Positions 17,399-25,038 are shown, counted from the first letter of the stretch. The stretch is DNA of 53,903 nucleotides from Caryophanales bacterium UBA2753 (GCA_002353275.1 DEJH01000008.1:1-53903); one strand, 5' to 3'. The notes: generated by a model not told the origin, from the sequence alone. A program made the numbers and translations.

Positions 17399-17513
17399 GT
17401 GACTTTCCTCCTATTTTTAGATTTGTCCGTGCTGTGGTACGGGTGAATCACCACTCTTCCACAGAACAATTACATGTGTATTACGTACTCTCATATGCGT
17501 AAAGGCAACATGC
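17399..17513 (-). promoter_or_regulatory. Structured rplKA leader, probable L1-binding region
   Basis: The leader of about 115 bases holds two hairpins on the minus strand. The first is CATGT/ACATG enclosing TTACG/CGTAA. The second has outer TGTTC/GGACA, middle CTGTGG/CCACAG (17459-17464 with 17432-17437) and inner GGTG/CACC. L1 is known to bind the leader of rplKA in many bacteria. The stretch GTGATTCACCCGTACC nearly repeats the str leader (4306-4329). The structure is seen; the ligand is inferred. Confidence 0.55.
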
Positions 17514-17519
17514 TTGTAT

Positions 17520-17549
17520 ATCGTATCAAATATGTATATGCGAGTGCAA
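17520..17549 (-). promoter_or_regulatory. Likely rplKA promoter
   Basis: Minus strand TTGCAC (17544-17549), 18-base spacer ending in TGA, then TACGAT (17520-17525), an extended -10. Its presence fits with the break of the usual nusG-rplK linkage: rplK needs its own promoter here. Confidence 0.5.
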
Positions 17550-17720
17550 GCAAATTTTCAAAAATATTTTTACTGACAAAAAGTAAAGACCAAACCCATA
17601 CATCATTTAAGAAGAATGAAAAAAAGTTATTAATAAATTAATAAAAATTTTGATAGGGTTGATTTTTTTAAAAAATTTCAAAATCGCCACTATATATAAA
17701 GTGAGGGGGTATAAATCAAA

Positions 17721-17798
17721 ATGCACAAAGCATTGAGGACCCTTGAAGGAGAAAAGGAGGAAGTATTCCGGTGGAGACATTGGTCTACCTCGTTATAG
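17721..17798 (+). CDS. Possible leader peptide overlapping the hydrophobic peptide gene
   Basis: ATG at 17721 opens a 25-codon frame starting MHKALRTLEGEKEEV. A GAGGGGG ribosome-site-like run lies 11 bases upstream. The frame overlaps the hydrophobic peptide gene in another frame by 28 bases, the same relation as mok to hok, where translation of the leader frame opens the toxin site. The peptide itself resembles nothing I know and may be a chance frame. Confidence 0.25.
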   Translation: MHKALRTLEGEKEEVFRWRHWSTSL

Positions 17799-17842
17799 TA
17801 GTTGTCACTATTATGGTCATCGTTCTTGCGTTGACCCGCTAA
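17771..17842 (+). CDS. Candidate type I toxin: 23-aa hydrophobic peptide
   Basis: GTG start at 17771, 10 bases after AGGAGG (17755-17760). The peptide begins METLVYLVIVVV, continues with more Val/Ile/Leu/Met and ends LALTR: one membrane segment with a single basic C-terminal residue. Small membrane peptides of this kind act as type I toxins, and others (for example KdpF) help potassium pumps; the potassium transporter gene ktrB starts about 230 bases downstream, so both ideas stand. An antisense terminator and promoter just downstream and complementarity between the ribosome site and the 3' region (17924-17931) favour the toxin idea. No homolog is recognised. Confidence 0.4.
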   Translation: METLVYLVIVVVTIMVIVLALTR

Positions 17843-17844
17843 TA

Positions 17845-17885
17845 AAAAAGAGGCACTCGAGAGTGATACTCGGGTGTCCCAAGAC
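17845..17885 (-). ncRNA. Candidate small antisense RNA against the peptide mRNA
   Basis: A promoter at 17892-17920 would start RNA near 17885. A strong terminator follows at once: GGACACCCGAG/CTCGAGTGCC (with G-U pairs) then TTTTTT (about 17844-17849). The RNA would be about 40 bases, complementary to the stop-codon region and 3' part of the peptide mRNA. No other minus-strand gene lies upstream that would need this terminator. Readthrough would make a longer antisense RNA covering the peptide gene and its ribosome site. Confidence 0.4.
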
Positions 17886-17891
17886 AATATT

Positions 17892-17920
17892 ATATTATCA
17901 CACTCCCCCTCACCCGACAA
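17892..17920 (-). promoter_or_regulatory. Promoter of the candidate antisense RNA
   Basis: Minus strand TTGTCG (17915-17920), 17-base spacer ending TGA, TAATAT (17892-17897): good -35, ideal spacing and extended -10. It points towards the hydrophobic peptide gene. Confidence 0.55.
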
Positions 17921-18036
17921 GGGTTCCTCCTCTAAATTATATAGGAGTGATTTTTATCCACCAAAGTAATAGAGAACGGACGATTATTTTTTATTCGCTT
18001 ATTAGTTAAACTTTGTTTATTTTCACTCTCGTCCGC

Positions 18037-18064
18037 TTGCTTTTCTCTTTTACTTGTGTATAAT
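18037..18064 (+). promoter_or_regulatory. ktrB promoter with a very short leader
   Basis: TTGCTT (18037-18042), 16-base spacer, perfect TATAAT (18059-18064). The ATG used for ktrB is 12 bases further on, so the untranslated leader would be about 5 bases and no ribosome site is present. The upstream in-frame ATG at 18056 overlaps the -10 and cannot be in this transcript. Confidence 0.55.
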
Positions 18065-18076
18065 ACAAGCAGTTTT

Positions 18077-19477
18077 ATGAGGAATAAAAATAGCAAAACT
18101 AAAGGTGTATCCCCATATTTAATCGTTATCCTCTCCTTTGTTGGAGTGATTTTATTAGGCTCGTTATTATTGACTATCCCATTTGCTCACAAAGATGGAC
18201 AATGGGGTAAGTATATGGATTCCCTTTTTATCGCTACTTCTGCTACCTGTGTGACTGGTTTATCAACATATCCTGCAGGAATTGGAGGAGAGCTAAGCCT
18301 ATTTGGTCAAGCCGTCGTTTTAGTGATGATTCAAATCGGTGGATTAGGTTTTATTACTGTTTTTACCTTCATAGTCTCAATTTTTATCAGAAAATTACAG
18401 TTTAAAGATCGTCTATTTTTATCTCAGGCTGTTAATAGTGATTCGATCTCTGGAGTTTCTAAATTCGTCAAACGTGTTATTTTTATCGTTTTAACGATTG
18501 AAATATTAGGTTTCTTATTAGGTTTACCAGTTTTTTTAAATGTCCCATCTTACACTCCTGGACAAGCGGTTTGGGCTTCTTGGTTCACCGCTACATCAGC
18601 ATTTAATAATGCTGGATTTGATATTTTTGGAGCTTCTTCCCTTATAAGAACTGCAGGTAATGATATCGTCAATTCTTTACCTACATGGGCGTATTATTAC
18701 ATGTGTTCCTATATTATGATTCTTATTGTATTAGGTGGCATTTCTTTCATCACAATTATCGAAATTGTCATCTTAAGAAAGAAACCAAGACAATGGAATT
18801 CATTTGTGATTATCGTCTTAATGACCACTGGTATTTTACTCTTTGGTGGTTGGGGCGTATTCATGCTTACCGAGTGCACGACTGGAAATATCAATACCTT
18901 TGAAGCCTTATTCCAAAGTGTCACTTTAAGAACTGCGGGATTCGCTAATTTTGATCAAAATACGCTTTCAGTAGCAGGAAAAACCATCAGCTGCTTATTC
19001 ATGTTTATTGGTGGTTCACCAATCTCCACAGCAGGTGGTGTTAAAACCACTACTATCTTTATCATCGTCTTATGTTTAATTAGATTCTTACAAGGTAAAC
19101 GTATCACTGCTTTTAATCGTGAATATAGTAGAACATCAATCTTAAAAGCAATGTCTCTTGTTTTATTATCATTATTAATTGTCACTATTTCTTTCGTGGC
19201 AGTTAAATCAATAGAAAATAACCACATTGATGAATATCCAGCTGGTTTATTAAGTACTGAAAACGTGATGTTTGAAGTCTTCTCTGCCTTTGGCACAGTT
19301 GGTTTAACCGCTGGACTTACAACACATCTATCAGTTGGTAGTAAAATTATTCTTGTTTTCTTAATGTTCTTTGGTCGACTTGGTCCAATTACTTTGTTCC
19401 AAGTTTTCCAAGATAAAATCGACAATCAAGAAACAGAACATTTCAAACGTGTTGAAACAGATGTTATTATTGGATAA
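18077..19477 (+). CDS. ktrB: Potassium uptake channel subunit KtrB (TrkH/KtrB family)
   Basis: Membrane subunit of a Ktr-type K+ (Na+-coupled) uptake system. Four selectivity-filter loops are visible: SATCVTGLSTYP, SAFNNAGFDIFG, TLRTAGFANFD and SAFGTVGLTAGLT, each with the conserved Gly. The intramembrane gate region GGSPISTAGGVKTTT is also typical. From the ATG at 18077 the protein has 466 aa, close to the family. An earlier ATG (18056) is open in frame but falls in the promoter. It is followed 15 bases later by ktrA. I see no c-di-AMP riboswitch, although ktrAB often has one. Confidence 0.93.
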   Translation: MRNKNSKTKGVSPYLIVILSFVGVILLGSLLLTIPFAHKDGQWGKYMDSLFIATSATCVTGLSTYPAGIGGELSLFGQAVVLVMIQIGGLGFITVFTFIVSIFIRKLQFKDRLFLSQAVNSDSISGVSKFVKRVIFIVLTIEILGFLLGLPVFLNVPSYTPGQAVWASWFTATSAFNNAGFDIFGASSLIRTAGNDIVNSLPTWAYYYMCSYIMILIVLGGISFITIIEIVILRKKPRQWNSFVIIVLMTTGILLFGGWGVFMLTECTTGNINTFEALFQSVTLRTAGFANFDQNTLSVAGKTISCLFMFIGGSPISTAGGVKTTTIFIIVLCLIRFLQGKRITAFNREYSRTSILKAMSLVLLSLLIVTISFVAVKSIENNHIDEYPAGLLSTENVMFEVFSAFGTVGLTAGLTTHLSVGSKIILVFLMFFGRLGPITLFQVFQDKIDNQETEHFKRVETDVIIG

Positions 19478-19492
19478 TAGGAGGAAATCTCT

Positions 19493-20164
19493 ATGGCACA
19501 CAAATCATTTGCAGTTATTGGATTAGGACAATTCGGTCGATCTGTCGTTAAAGAACTCGTCGATAATGGAATGGATGTTATCGCGATTGATGTTAATGAA
19601 GAAACCGCTAAAGAAGTTGCTAACGACTTACCTACCACTTTTATCGCTGATTCTACTGATGAAAAAGCATTAAAAGAACTCGGGGTTAACGATGTCGATG
19701 CCGCAATCGTTGCTTTTGGTGACAACCAAGAAGCAAGTGTTCTTACCACTGTCATTCTCCGTGAACTTGGGGTTAAAAACATCATTGTGCGTGTTGATGA
19801 TGATTATTATGTCCCAATTATGAAAAAACTTGGTGCTACTGAAGTTATCACTCCTCAAAAAGCTGCTGGAGCGGCTTTAGCAAACCGTATCGGTAATGAA
19901 GATTTCCAAGACTATTACAAACTTGATAGTAAATATTCAGTTGTTTCTATCATTATTAATCCAGGTTTCTTCCCAACCACATTAAGAGAGATGAATCCTA
20001 AAAACGTCTATGGTGTTAATATCGTTTTAGTGAGAAGAGGAAGTAAATCATTCGTTCCTGGTGGTGATGATTCTTTACTTCCAGATGACACAGTGTACGT
20101 TGTTGGAACTAGCAAAGAAATCTCTGCCTTTAGAGAAGCAATTAACGGCAAGAAAAAGAAATAA
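19493..20164 (+). CDS. ktrA: Potassium uptake regulator KtrA (RCK domain)
   Basis: The 223-aa cytoplasmic gating ring subunit that binds KtrB. The N-terminal Rossmann RCK-N domain begins VIGLGQFGRSVVKEL with the acidic residue at the end of the second strand (VIAIDVN), as for NAD/ATP binding; the RCK-C domain (about residues 140-220, where c-di-AMP binds in related proteins) is complete. A GGAGG site precedes the ATG. The gene ends at a strong terminator. Confidence 0.93.
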   Translation: MAHKSFAVIGLGQFGRSVVKELVDNGMDVIAIDVNEETAKEVANDLPTTFIADSTDEKALKELGVNDVDAAIVAFGDNQEASVLTTVILRELGVKNIIVRVDDDYYVPIMKKLGATEVITPQKAAGAALANRIGNEDFQDYYKLDSKYSVVSIIINPGFFPTTLREMNPKNVYGVNIVLVRRGSKSFVPGGDDSLLPDDTVYVVGTSKEISAFREAINGKKKK

Positions 20165-20186
20165 GCAAGTATAACTTGCTTTTTTA
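20163..20186 (+). terminator. Terminator after ktrA
   Basis: Stem AAGCAAGT/ACTTGCTT (20163-20170 with 20174-20181) with a 3-base loop and a T-run to 20186. It starts at the ktrA stop codon and ends 7 bases before the next ATG. Confidence 0.85.
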
Positions 20187-20193
20187 ATTTATT

Positions 20194-20775
20194 ATGAAAA
20201 AGTTATTATTGATATTCGTTTTACCTATATTAGTCGGATGCAATCAAACTCCGCCTTCTCCTAGTGATCCAGGACCTATTGAACCAATTAATTATGAAAA
20301 TAGAGATGATTTTTATAATGTAGTCTCAGCTTTAGGAACTTATCAATATCTAAATTTAGACACTACTTTTTCGATGGAATATGCAGAAGATGGAATCATT
20401 GATCCAAATTATTCATATACTTCTTCTTCAAAATTCGCATATGAAGATAACAACTGGGTTCTTAAAGAAGGAACAGATGCTCCTTATGATTTCACTAACG
20501 ATTACAACGCTTTAGCGTATCTCTTATATTATGAAAGCGATACTGGAAGTGAATATATTTCAGAAGAATGGACTTATCAAGGTAATCCACTTAAATTTAC
20601 TTATATTAATCAATATCAAGATGAGGAAGATGAAAGTATTACTCAATCTACTATAATTTGTACATTTAATGTAAAAGGATATCTCGTTAGAGAAGATATC
20701 ACATATTTCACCACTAATAAGGATGAATCCACTACTGAATCTAAATATGTGTATACATATTCTTGGAGCGACTAA
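20194..20775 (+). CDS. Predicted lipoprotein, function unknown
   Basis: The 193-aa protein has a lipoprotein signal (MKKLLLIFVLPILVGC, Cys16) and a Pro/Ser linker (TPPSPSDPGPIEP), then an acidic, Tyr-rich domain of about 165 residues ending in VYTYSWSD. The linker style is like that of the lipoprotein at 5051, but I see no clear homology beyond it. The ATG follows the ktrA terminator by 7 bases and has no ribosome site, so expression would depend on readthrough or an unseen promoter. It is convergent with nusG. Confidence 0.7.
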   Translation: MKKLLLIFVLPILVGCNQTPPSPSDPGPIEPINYENRDDFYNVVSALGTYQYLNLDTTFSMEYAEDGIIDPNYSYTSSSKFAYEDNNWVLKEGTDAPYDFTNDYNALAYLLYYESDTGSEYISEEWTYQGNPLKFTYINQYQDEEDESITQSTIICTFNVKGYLVREDITYFTTNKDESTTESKYVYTYSWSD

Positions 20776-20807
20776 TTTTTATCCTTTCAATTAATAAAAA
20801 AATAAAG

Positions 20808-20835
20808 AAAAAAACACAGGTTTAATTCCTGTGTT
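20808..20835. terminator. Terminator between the lipoprotein gene and nusG
   Basis: Stem AACACAGG/CCTGTGTT (20813-20820 with 20828-20835), 7-base loop. On the minus strand a long T-rich tail follows, so it mainly ends nusG; on the plus strand the tail is short (TTCATTC) but may also act. Confidence 0.85.
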
Positions 20836-20845
20836 TTCATTCGGT

Positions 20846-21469
20846 TTAAATCTTTTCAATTTCAGAGAAATCGACTTCCACTTTGGTGGTTCTTCCAAAG
20901 AAGACGGTTTCAATCTCAACTGCACCAGTGTCTTTGTTGATAGAAAGGATTCTACCTTCGGTACCTTCAAGAGTACCATGAATAACTTTGATGTAGTCAC
21001 CGACCGCATAACGATCATACATACTTTCATCAACCATACCCATTCTCTTAAGGACTGGTTCGATTTGTTCTCTTGGAACTGGGAATGGTTTTGTACCTTT
21101 ACCTGCAGATCCAACGAATCCAGTAACGCCTGGAGTGTTTCTAACAATATACCAAGCATAGTCAGTCATAATCATTTCAACGAAAACATAACCTGGATAT
21201 AAGTTCTTCATTCTGGTTTTACCAGTAGGAAGTCCATCTTTCATCACTGGAACTTCTTGTTCGACAACAACGATACGGAAGATTAGATCTTCTAATCCCA
21301 TTGATTCGACACGTTTTTGTAAATTATATGCGGCTTTTCTTTCGTGAGTGGAATAGGTGGAAACAACATACCATGCTTTTTCACCTAATTTTTGTTCACG
21401 ATTACCAATGTCTTCACTAAGATCACTATTGGTGTCTGTAAAGGCTGTTTTCTTATTTGTATTATCCAT
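20846..21469 (-). CDS. nusG: Transcription antitermination factor NusG
   Basis: The 207-aa elongation factor binds RNA polymerase. After a charged N-terminal extension of about 30 residues comes the NGN domain (AWYVVSTYSTHERKAAYNL, then YPGYVFVEM and the NTPGVTGFVG motif) and a C-terminal KOW domain (VIHGTLEGTEGRI). The extension is unlike the short Bacillus form. An AAGGAG site precedes the ATG. Its usual partner rplK is displaced to 17.4 kb. Confidence 0.97.
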   Translation of the reverse strand: MDNTNKKTAFTDTNSDLSEDIGNREQKLGEKAWYVVSTYSTHERKAAYNLQKRVESMGLEDLIFRIVVVEQEVPVMKDGLPTGKTRMKNLYPGYVFVEMIMTDYAWYIVRNTPGVTGFVGSAGKGTKPFPVPREQIEPVLKRMGMVDESMYDRYAVGDYIKVIHGTLEGTEGRILSINKDTGAVEIETVFFGRTTKVEVDFSEIEKI

Positions 21470-21482
21470 TAGTCAAATCTCC

Positions 21483-21680
21483 TTATTTAATTCCCTTAAA
21501 AGCGTCAGAAAGAATATCAATTAATTTCTTACCTGCCACATCTTCTCCAAAAAGAAGTAATCCAGTAACTGCCGCGATAATAATAACGACAATGATTGAA
21601 GGAATAAGAACTTCACGTTTTGGCCAACGAACTCTTTTACCTTCTTTAATAACTCCAGAAGCGAATTTTTTTAATCCCAT
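21483..21680 (-). CDS. secE: Preprotein translocase subunit SecE
   Basis: The 65-aa single-span SecE. The amphipathic region EGKRVRWPKREVL and the transmembrane helix IPSIIVVIIIAAVTGLLLFG are the minimal SecE signature. It lies between rpmG and nusG, with a GGAGG site. Confidence 0.95.
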   Translation of the reverse strand: MGLKKFASGVIKEGKRVRWPKREVLIPSIIVVIIIAAVTGLLLFGEDVAGKKLIDILSDAFKGIK

Positions 21681-21693
21681 GGTTTACCTCCAT

Positions 21694-21840
21694 TTATTTA
21701 CTAGCTTTGTGAAGAGTTTGTTTATTGCAGTTTTTGCAATATTTCATTAACTCTAATTTTTTGCTACTTTCTTTATTTACTGTTGTTACATAGTTTCGTG
21801 ATAGACACTCGGAGCAAATCAAAAGAACTTTTTCTCTCAT
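21694..21840 (-). CDS. rpmG: Large ribosomal subunit protein bL33
   Basis: The 48-aa ribosomal protein is too short for a usual length cutoff. It has four Cys in two CxxC pairs (ICSEC at residues 8-12 and YCKNC at 34-38), the zinc-binding form of L33, and the NYVTTVNK segment. The start MREKVLLIC follows a GGGAGG site. It is the first gene of rpmG-secE-nusG, the standard Bacillota arrangement. Confidence 0.95.
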   Translation of the reverse strand: MREKVLLICSECLSRNYVTTVNKESSKKLELMKYCKNCNKQTLHKASK

Positions 21841-21926
21841 GTTGACCTCCCTATGTAATTTTCAGTGTAATTAATCTATCACTCATCTCTCCTTTTTGTA
21901 AATAAAATATTTTCAAAATAGTTATT

Positions 21927-21956
21927 CAAAAAAATAAAAAATGTGGATAAACCACA
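21927..21956 (-). terminator. Terminator after the small anchored protein gene
   Basis: Minus-strand stem TGTGG/CCACA (21952-21956 with 21942-21946), 5-base loop, then TTTTTTATTTTTTT. It separates the gene at 21987 from rpmG. Confidence 0.8.
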
Positions 21957-21986
21957 ATTTTAATTGAATATTGAAGGTTAATAATC

Positions 21987-22466
21987 TTATTCGATGACTT
22001 TATCTTTTTTAAGGATATATAAAACAGAGATTGCGCTCATTCCAAAGATAGAGACCACCACCACAATAATGATTGCAGTAGATTGAGAAATCTTCTCTCC
22101 TTTATTATCTCTTTCTTCTTTATCTGGATAATATTTTTTCTTGAGTTCGGTGATTGCTTGAGCAGCACTAAAGGTATCTTCCCCGTATTTATATTCATTT
22201 AAATCCAGCTTTTCTTCGGCAGAGAGTTTATTATATAAACCTAAAAGTTCATCACAATCTTCTTTTGAAATATCACAAATAGATTCAGGATATTTAATTC
22301 TAAATTGATCATAAGCATTTATGAAATTATCATAATCGACACTTGTAGCGGCTTTCACTTCAATAACATTATTGTCACTACTAAAAGAGTTATTGGTAGC
22401 GATTAGACTAACGCCAATAAATAAGACTGGTAATAATAAAGCGAGCAATAATTTTCTTAATTTCAT
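21987..22466 (-). CDS. Small secreted protein with C-terminal membrane anchor
   Basis: The 159-aa protein has an N-terminal signal peptide (MKLRKLLLALLLPVLFIGVS), a helical domain of about 85 residues, then a hydrophobic helix (STAIIIVVVVSIFGMSAIS) and a basic tail (LKKDKVIE). The helical part has the pattern F..Y..F...P..IC....CDELL..YNKLS.EEK.DL, which resembles the last domain of the large anchored proteins at 32766, 34098 and 35866. It would sit on the outer face of the membrane. It follows smpB by 17 bases without a clear ribosome site. Confidence 0.7.
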   Translation of the reverse strand: MKLRKLLLALLLPVLFIGVSLIATNNSFSSDNNVIEVKAATSVDYDNFINAYDQFRIKYPESICDISKEDCDELLGLYNKLSAEEKLDLNEYKYGEDTFSAAQAITELKKKYYPDKEERDNKGEKISQSTAIIIVVVVSIFGMSAISVLYILKKDKVIE

Positions 22467-22483
22467 ATAAGTTAGTAGGTTAT

Positions 22484-22933
22484 TTATTCACCTTTATCCA
22501 TTTCTCGATCCAAATCTCTTTTTTTAATGGTCTCTCTTTTATCATATAACTTTTTGCCTTTAGCGAGAGCAATTTCTACTTTAGCTTTACCTTTAGATAG
22601 ATAAATTTTAGTGGCTACTACAGTGAAACCACCTTGTTTCATCTTTTGTTCAAACCAGAGTATTTCTTTCTTATGGAGAAGAAGCCTTCTATTTCTTAAT
22701 GGGTCGTGATTAAAAAGATTACCATGGTCATAAGGCTTAATATACATATTAATGATTTCAGCGTTACCGTTTCTTATCACCACATAAGCGTCTCCAATTG
22801 TCGCCCCATTAACGCGTAATGATTTGATTTCAGTTCCTTTTAATTCAATTCCACATTCAGTGAATTCAGAGAGGAAATAATTAAAGAAAGCCTTTTTATT
22901 AGAGGCAATTATTTTAATTCCGCTAGATTTCAT
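22484..22933 (-). CDS. smpB: SsrA-binding protein SmpB
   Basis: The 149-aa partner of tmRNA in trans-translation. The N-terminal ASNKKAFFNYFL, GIELKGTEIKSLR, and C-terminal KGKKLYDKRETIKKRD are diagnostic. GGAGGAG precedes the ATG; it overlaps the end of the upstream membrane protein gene by 11 bases, so translation is probably coupled. No tmRNA gene lies in the window. Confidence 0.97.
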   Translation of the reverse strand: MKSSGIKIIASNKKAFFNYFLSEFTECGIELKGTEIKSLRVNGATIGDAYVVIRNGNAEIINMYIKPYDHGNLFNHDPLRNRRLLLHKKEILWFEQKMKQGGFTVVATKIYLSKGKAKVEIALAKGKKLYDKRETIKKRDLDREMDKGE

Positions 22934-25028
22934 AAGGCTCCTCCAGTCGATCTCTGATGACGTTATGCTTTAAATAGAATAAATCGATATCTCGATTAAA
23001 CTCCACTATTTCTTTTAGATCCTTATCTTTAGATATTAATGTTGTCGCGTTAAAGATAACTAAGAATAAGACGATTAATAAAATAACAGTTAATGGAGAG
23101 AAAGCAATGATAAACCCTCTAACACAAATTAGAAGAATATATGCTCCTCCAATAATAACGATAGAAGGCCACACCATTTTAAAAGTCTTAAAGATATTTG
23201 AATATAAAGCGAAAGAACCCTGATATTTTTGTGAATATAGTAATATACACGCTAAAGAAGTCATAACCATAATCACAAAGATAATCCATTCAAATCCATT
23301 CACTAAAGAGATTGATGGAATTAACATCAATAAAGAGAAAACTAAGCTTGGAATAGAATATATCGCAGTAAAGATAATCATCCTAATAGCGAAGTCTTTA
23401 AAATTTCCTTTCTTCGCCAATAATCCAGCGATATATGGAACAGTAAATAACGCTAATAAACAAGCAATAAAAGCAGATAGTAAAGCGGTATTCATCTCTT
23501 TTACTGTCACATATTCAACAACGAAGAATAAAGATGAGACGGCTAAAGTAATTGATAAGAAGAATCTAGTGACATATTTCACCACTAATTCTGGAGATAA
23601 GAAACTTATTTCTTTATTGAAATCAATCACATCATTAACGATCTCAGTCTCTTTTAAGTGTTTATAATTATTAAACACAGGTAGATAGAATAATATTCCA
23701 ATTAACATTCCTTGAGCGCTTGGAATAAAGGCAATAATTGATTCACTCATCGCATAAGAGAAATAAGCCACTCCGAGTAAAAGAAAAATTAAAGCGAAGC
23801 GATAATGCTTCTTCATTAATTTAATTAGCATATAGAAATAATAGCCAATAAAGAAAGCATAAACTAATAAACCAATAATGCCAAAGTCCATGAATAATTG
23901 AACGAATCCATTATGGGCAGATAGTGAATAATTTTTGATTACTGTGTGATGCGTGTCATAAACCATTCCACCAATCACTCTATTAGTATTATTAAGTCCT
24001 AAACCAAAAATCATTTGTAAAGGATGGCTTCCCATAAAGTTACCACATTCACCCCAAGTGACAGTTCTTTTGGTGATTGTTTTGAAATCCGAATTAGATA
24101 AAGCTTCATACATGAAGCGACAGAAATGGCTTAAAACCGGAATATCATATCCTTGAGCAAGACAGAAAAGCACTGTAATAGTCACTAAAGGAATAACGTA
24201 TGCAAATAATTTTAAATAGGCGAATTTCTTCTTCTCTTTGAAGTTAACAAAGATCTCAAAGGCAAAATATATAGCAACCGTAGTTAATGAAATAATGGTT
24301 CCACTAATAGAATTAACAAATATTTGGATAATACAGAATCCAACCATTGAGATATAAGAAAGCGGATTCTTTTTAAAATAATTAAGTCCAATAGCAGAGG
24401 CTATTCCCATAAGAAGCATTCCACTATACATATTGGAATTCATGAAAATTGATTTAATGATTGAGAATTTATGAGGTTCAACTACATTCCTATTAGCGAT
24501 GTATTCATAAATTGAATATTCCTTGATAACGGAATAAATCGTAATTCCTAAAACAAATAAGACTACCGCTAAAAAAATGTATTTAAGTCTCTTAAGAGAT
24601 GGGTTGTTTTTATTGAAATAAGTAAAAGCACAATAAATGCTTAAAGCGTAAAGAAATAACGTTAATATATGTCTAAATTTATTCCATCCATCAATTACCA
24701 AATCAGGTATAGGATGAACTGTATTAAAATGCATCCCATCAAAAAGAATAACTCCAATAGTGACTGTTAAAAACAAAGTAGCAATTGGAATTAAAACCTT
24801 AAGGTTGATTTTGGATTTGTTATATATTGCTTCATAAATGATAAGAGCAGCATAACTAAATAAAGCGATAAAAAATGTGAGGAAAAAATATGAGTTATCC
24901 ATCCCAAAAGTCATGAGTGGATTAGCGTCATTTGGAGCAAAGAAAGATAAGTTCTCAAACAAAAGAATAGAAGCAACCACTCCTACTAAAAAGAAGATAT
25001 TAGTGAATGTAAATCTTAATTTACCCAT
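22923..25028 (-). CDS. O-antigen ligase/polymerase-like membrane protein
   Basis: The 701-aa protein (from the ATG at 25028) is almost entirely transmembrane segments. A long extracellular loop carries PLQMIFGLGLNNTN and ends in YSLSAHNGFVQLFMDFGIIG; the HN...G..G pattern is the hallmark of the WaaL/Wzy_C family that ligates or polymerises cell-surface glycans. A second half with about seven more membrane segments follows the usual ligase length. The upstream in-frame ATG (25040) lies inside the -10 box and is not used. Substrate unknown: an exopolysaccharide or teichoic-type glycan. Its pairing with smpB looks incidental. Confidence 0.75.
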   Translation of the reverse strand: MGKLRFTFTNIFFLVGVVASILLFENLSFFAPNDANPLMTFGMDNSYFFLTFFIALFSYAALIIYEAIYNKSKINLKVLIPIATLFLTVTIGVILFDGMHFNTVHPIPDLVIDGWNKFRHILTLFLYALSIYCAFTYFNKNNPSLKRLKYIFLAVVLFVLGITIYSVIKEYSIYEYIANRNVVEPHKFSIIKSIFMNSNMYSGMLLMGIASAIGLNYFKKNPLSYISMVGFCIIQIFVNSISGTIISLTTVAIYFAFEIFVNFKEKKKFAYLKLFAYVIPLVTITVLFCLAQGYDIPVLSHFCRFMYEALSNSDFKTITKRTVTWGECGNFMGSHPLQMIFGLGLNNTNRVIGGMVYDTHHTVIKNYSLSAHNGFVQLFMDFGIIGLLVYAFFIGYYFYMLIKLMKKHYRFALIFLLLGVAYFSYAMSESIIAFIPSAQGMLIGILFYLPVFNNYKHLKETEIVNDVIDFNKEISFLSPELVVKYVTRFFLSITLAVSSLFFVVEYVTVKEMNTALLSAFIACLLALFTVPYIAGLLAKKGNFKDFAIRMIIFTAIYSIPSLVFSLLMLIPSISLVNGFEWIIFVIMVMTSLACILLYSQKYQGSFALYSNIFKTFKMVWPSIVIIGGAYILLICVRGFIIAFSPLTVILLIVLFLVIFNATTLISKDKDLKEIVEFNRDIDLFYLKHNVIRDRLEEPYEI

Positions 25029-25038
25029 TTGAATATAC

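Larger units (their letters stand above)
17550..18036. other. Gap between rplK and ktrB: candidate type I toxin locus
   Basis: No long gene is supported here. The first part (17550-17690) is very AT-rich with no clear element. From about 17690 to 17950 the composition turns GC-richer and holds a possible leader peptide, a 23-residue hydrophobic peptide with a good ribosome site, a terminator and a promoter on the opposite strand, and long-range complementary segments, listed separately. The plus-strand promoter is unclear; TATATATAAAG (17691-17701) or TATAAA (17710-17715) may serve. The plus transcript could end at CACTCC...GGAGTG followed by ATTTTTA (17901-17955). Confidence 0.4.

Noticed and set aside
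17690..17760. c-di-AMP riboswitch upstream of ktrB
   Set aside because: ktrAB often carries one, but the conserved segments of that riboswitch are not found, and the ktrB promoter lies only 12 bases before the start.
17690..17920. Minus-strand 76-codon frame with TTG start and a GAGGAGG site
   Set aside because: It would run through the antisense terminator, has no recognisable sequence and lies exactly opposite the hydrophobic peptide; the ribosome-site-like sequence is better explained as complement to the toxin ribosome site.
21841..21926. Promoter of rpmG-secE-nusG
   Set aside because: The best candidate (TTTACA and TAGATT on the minus strand) has a 19-base spacer; it is too weak to list although a promoter is expected there.
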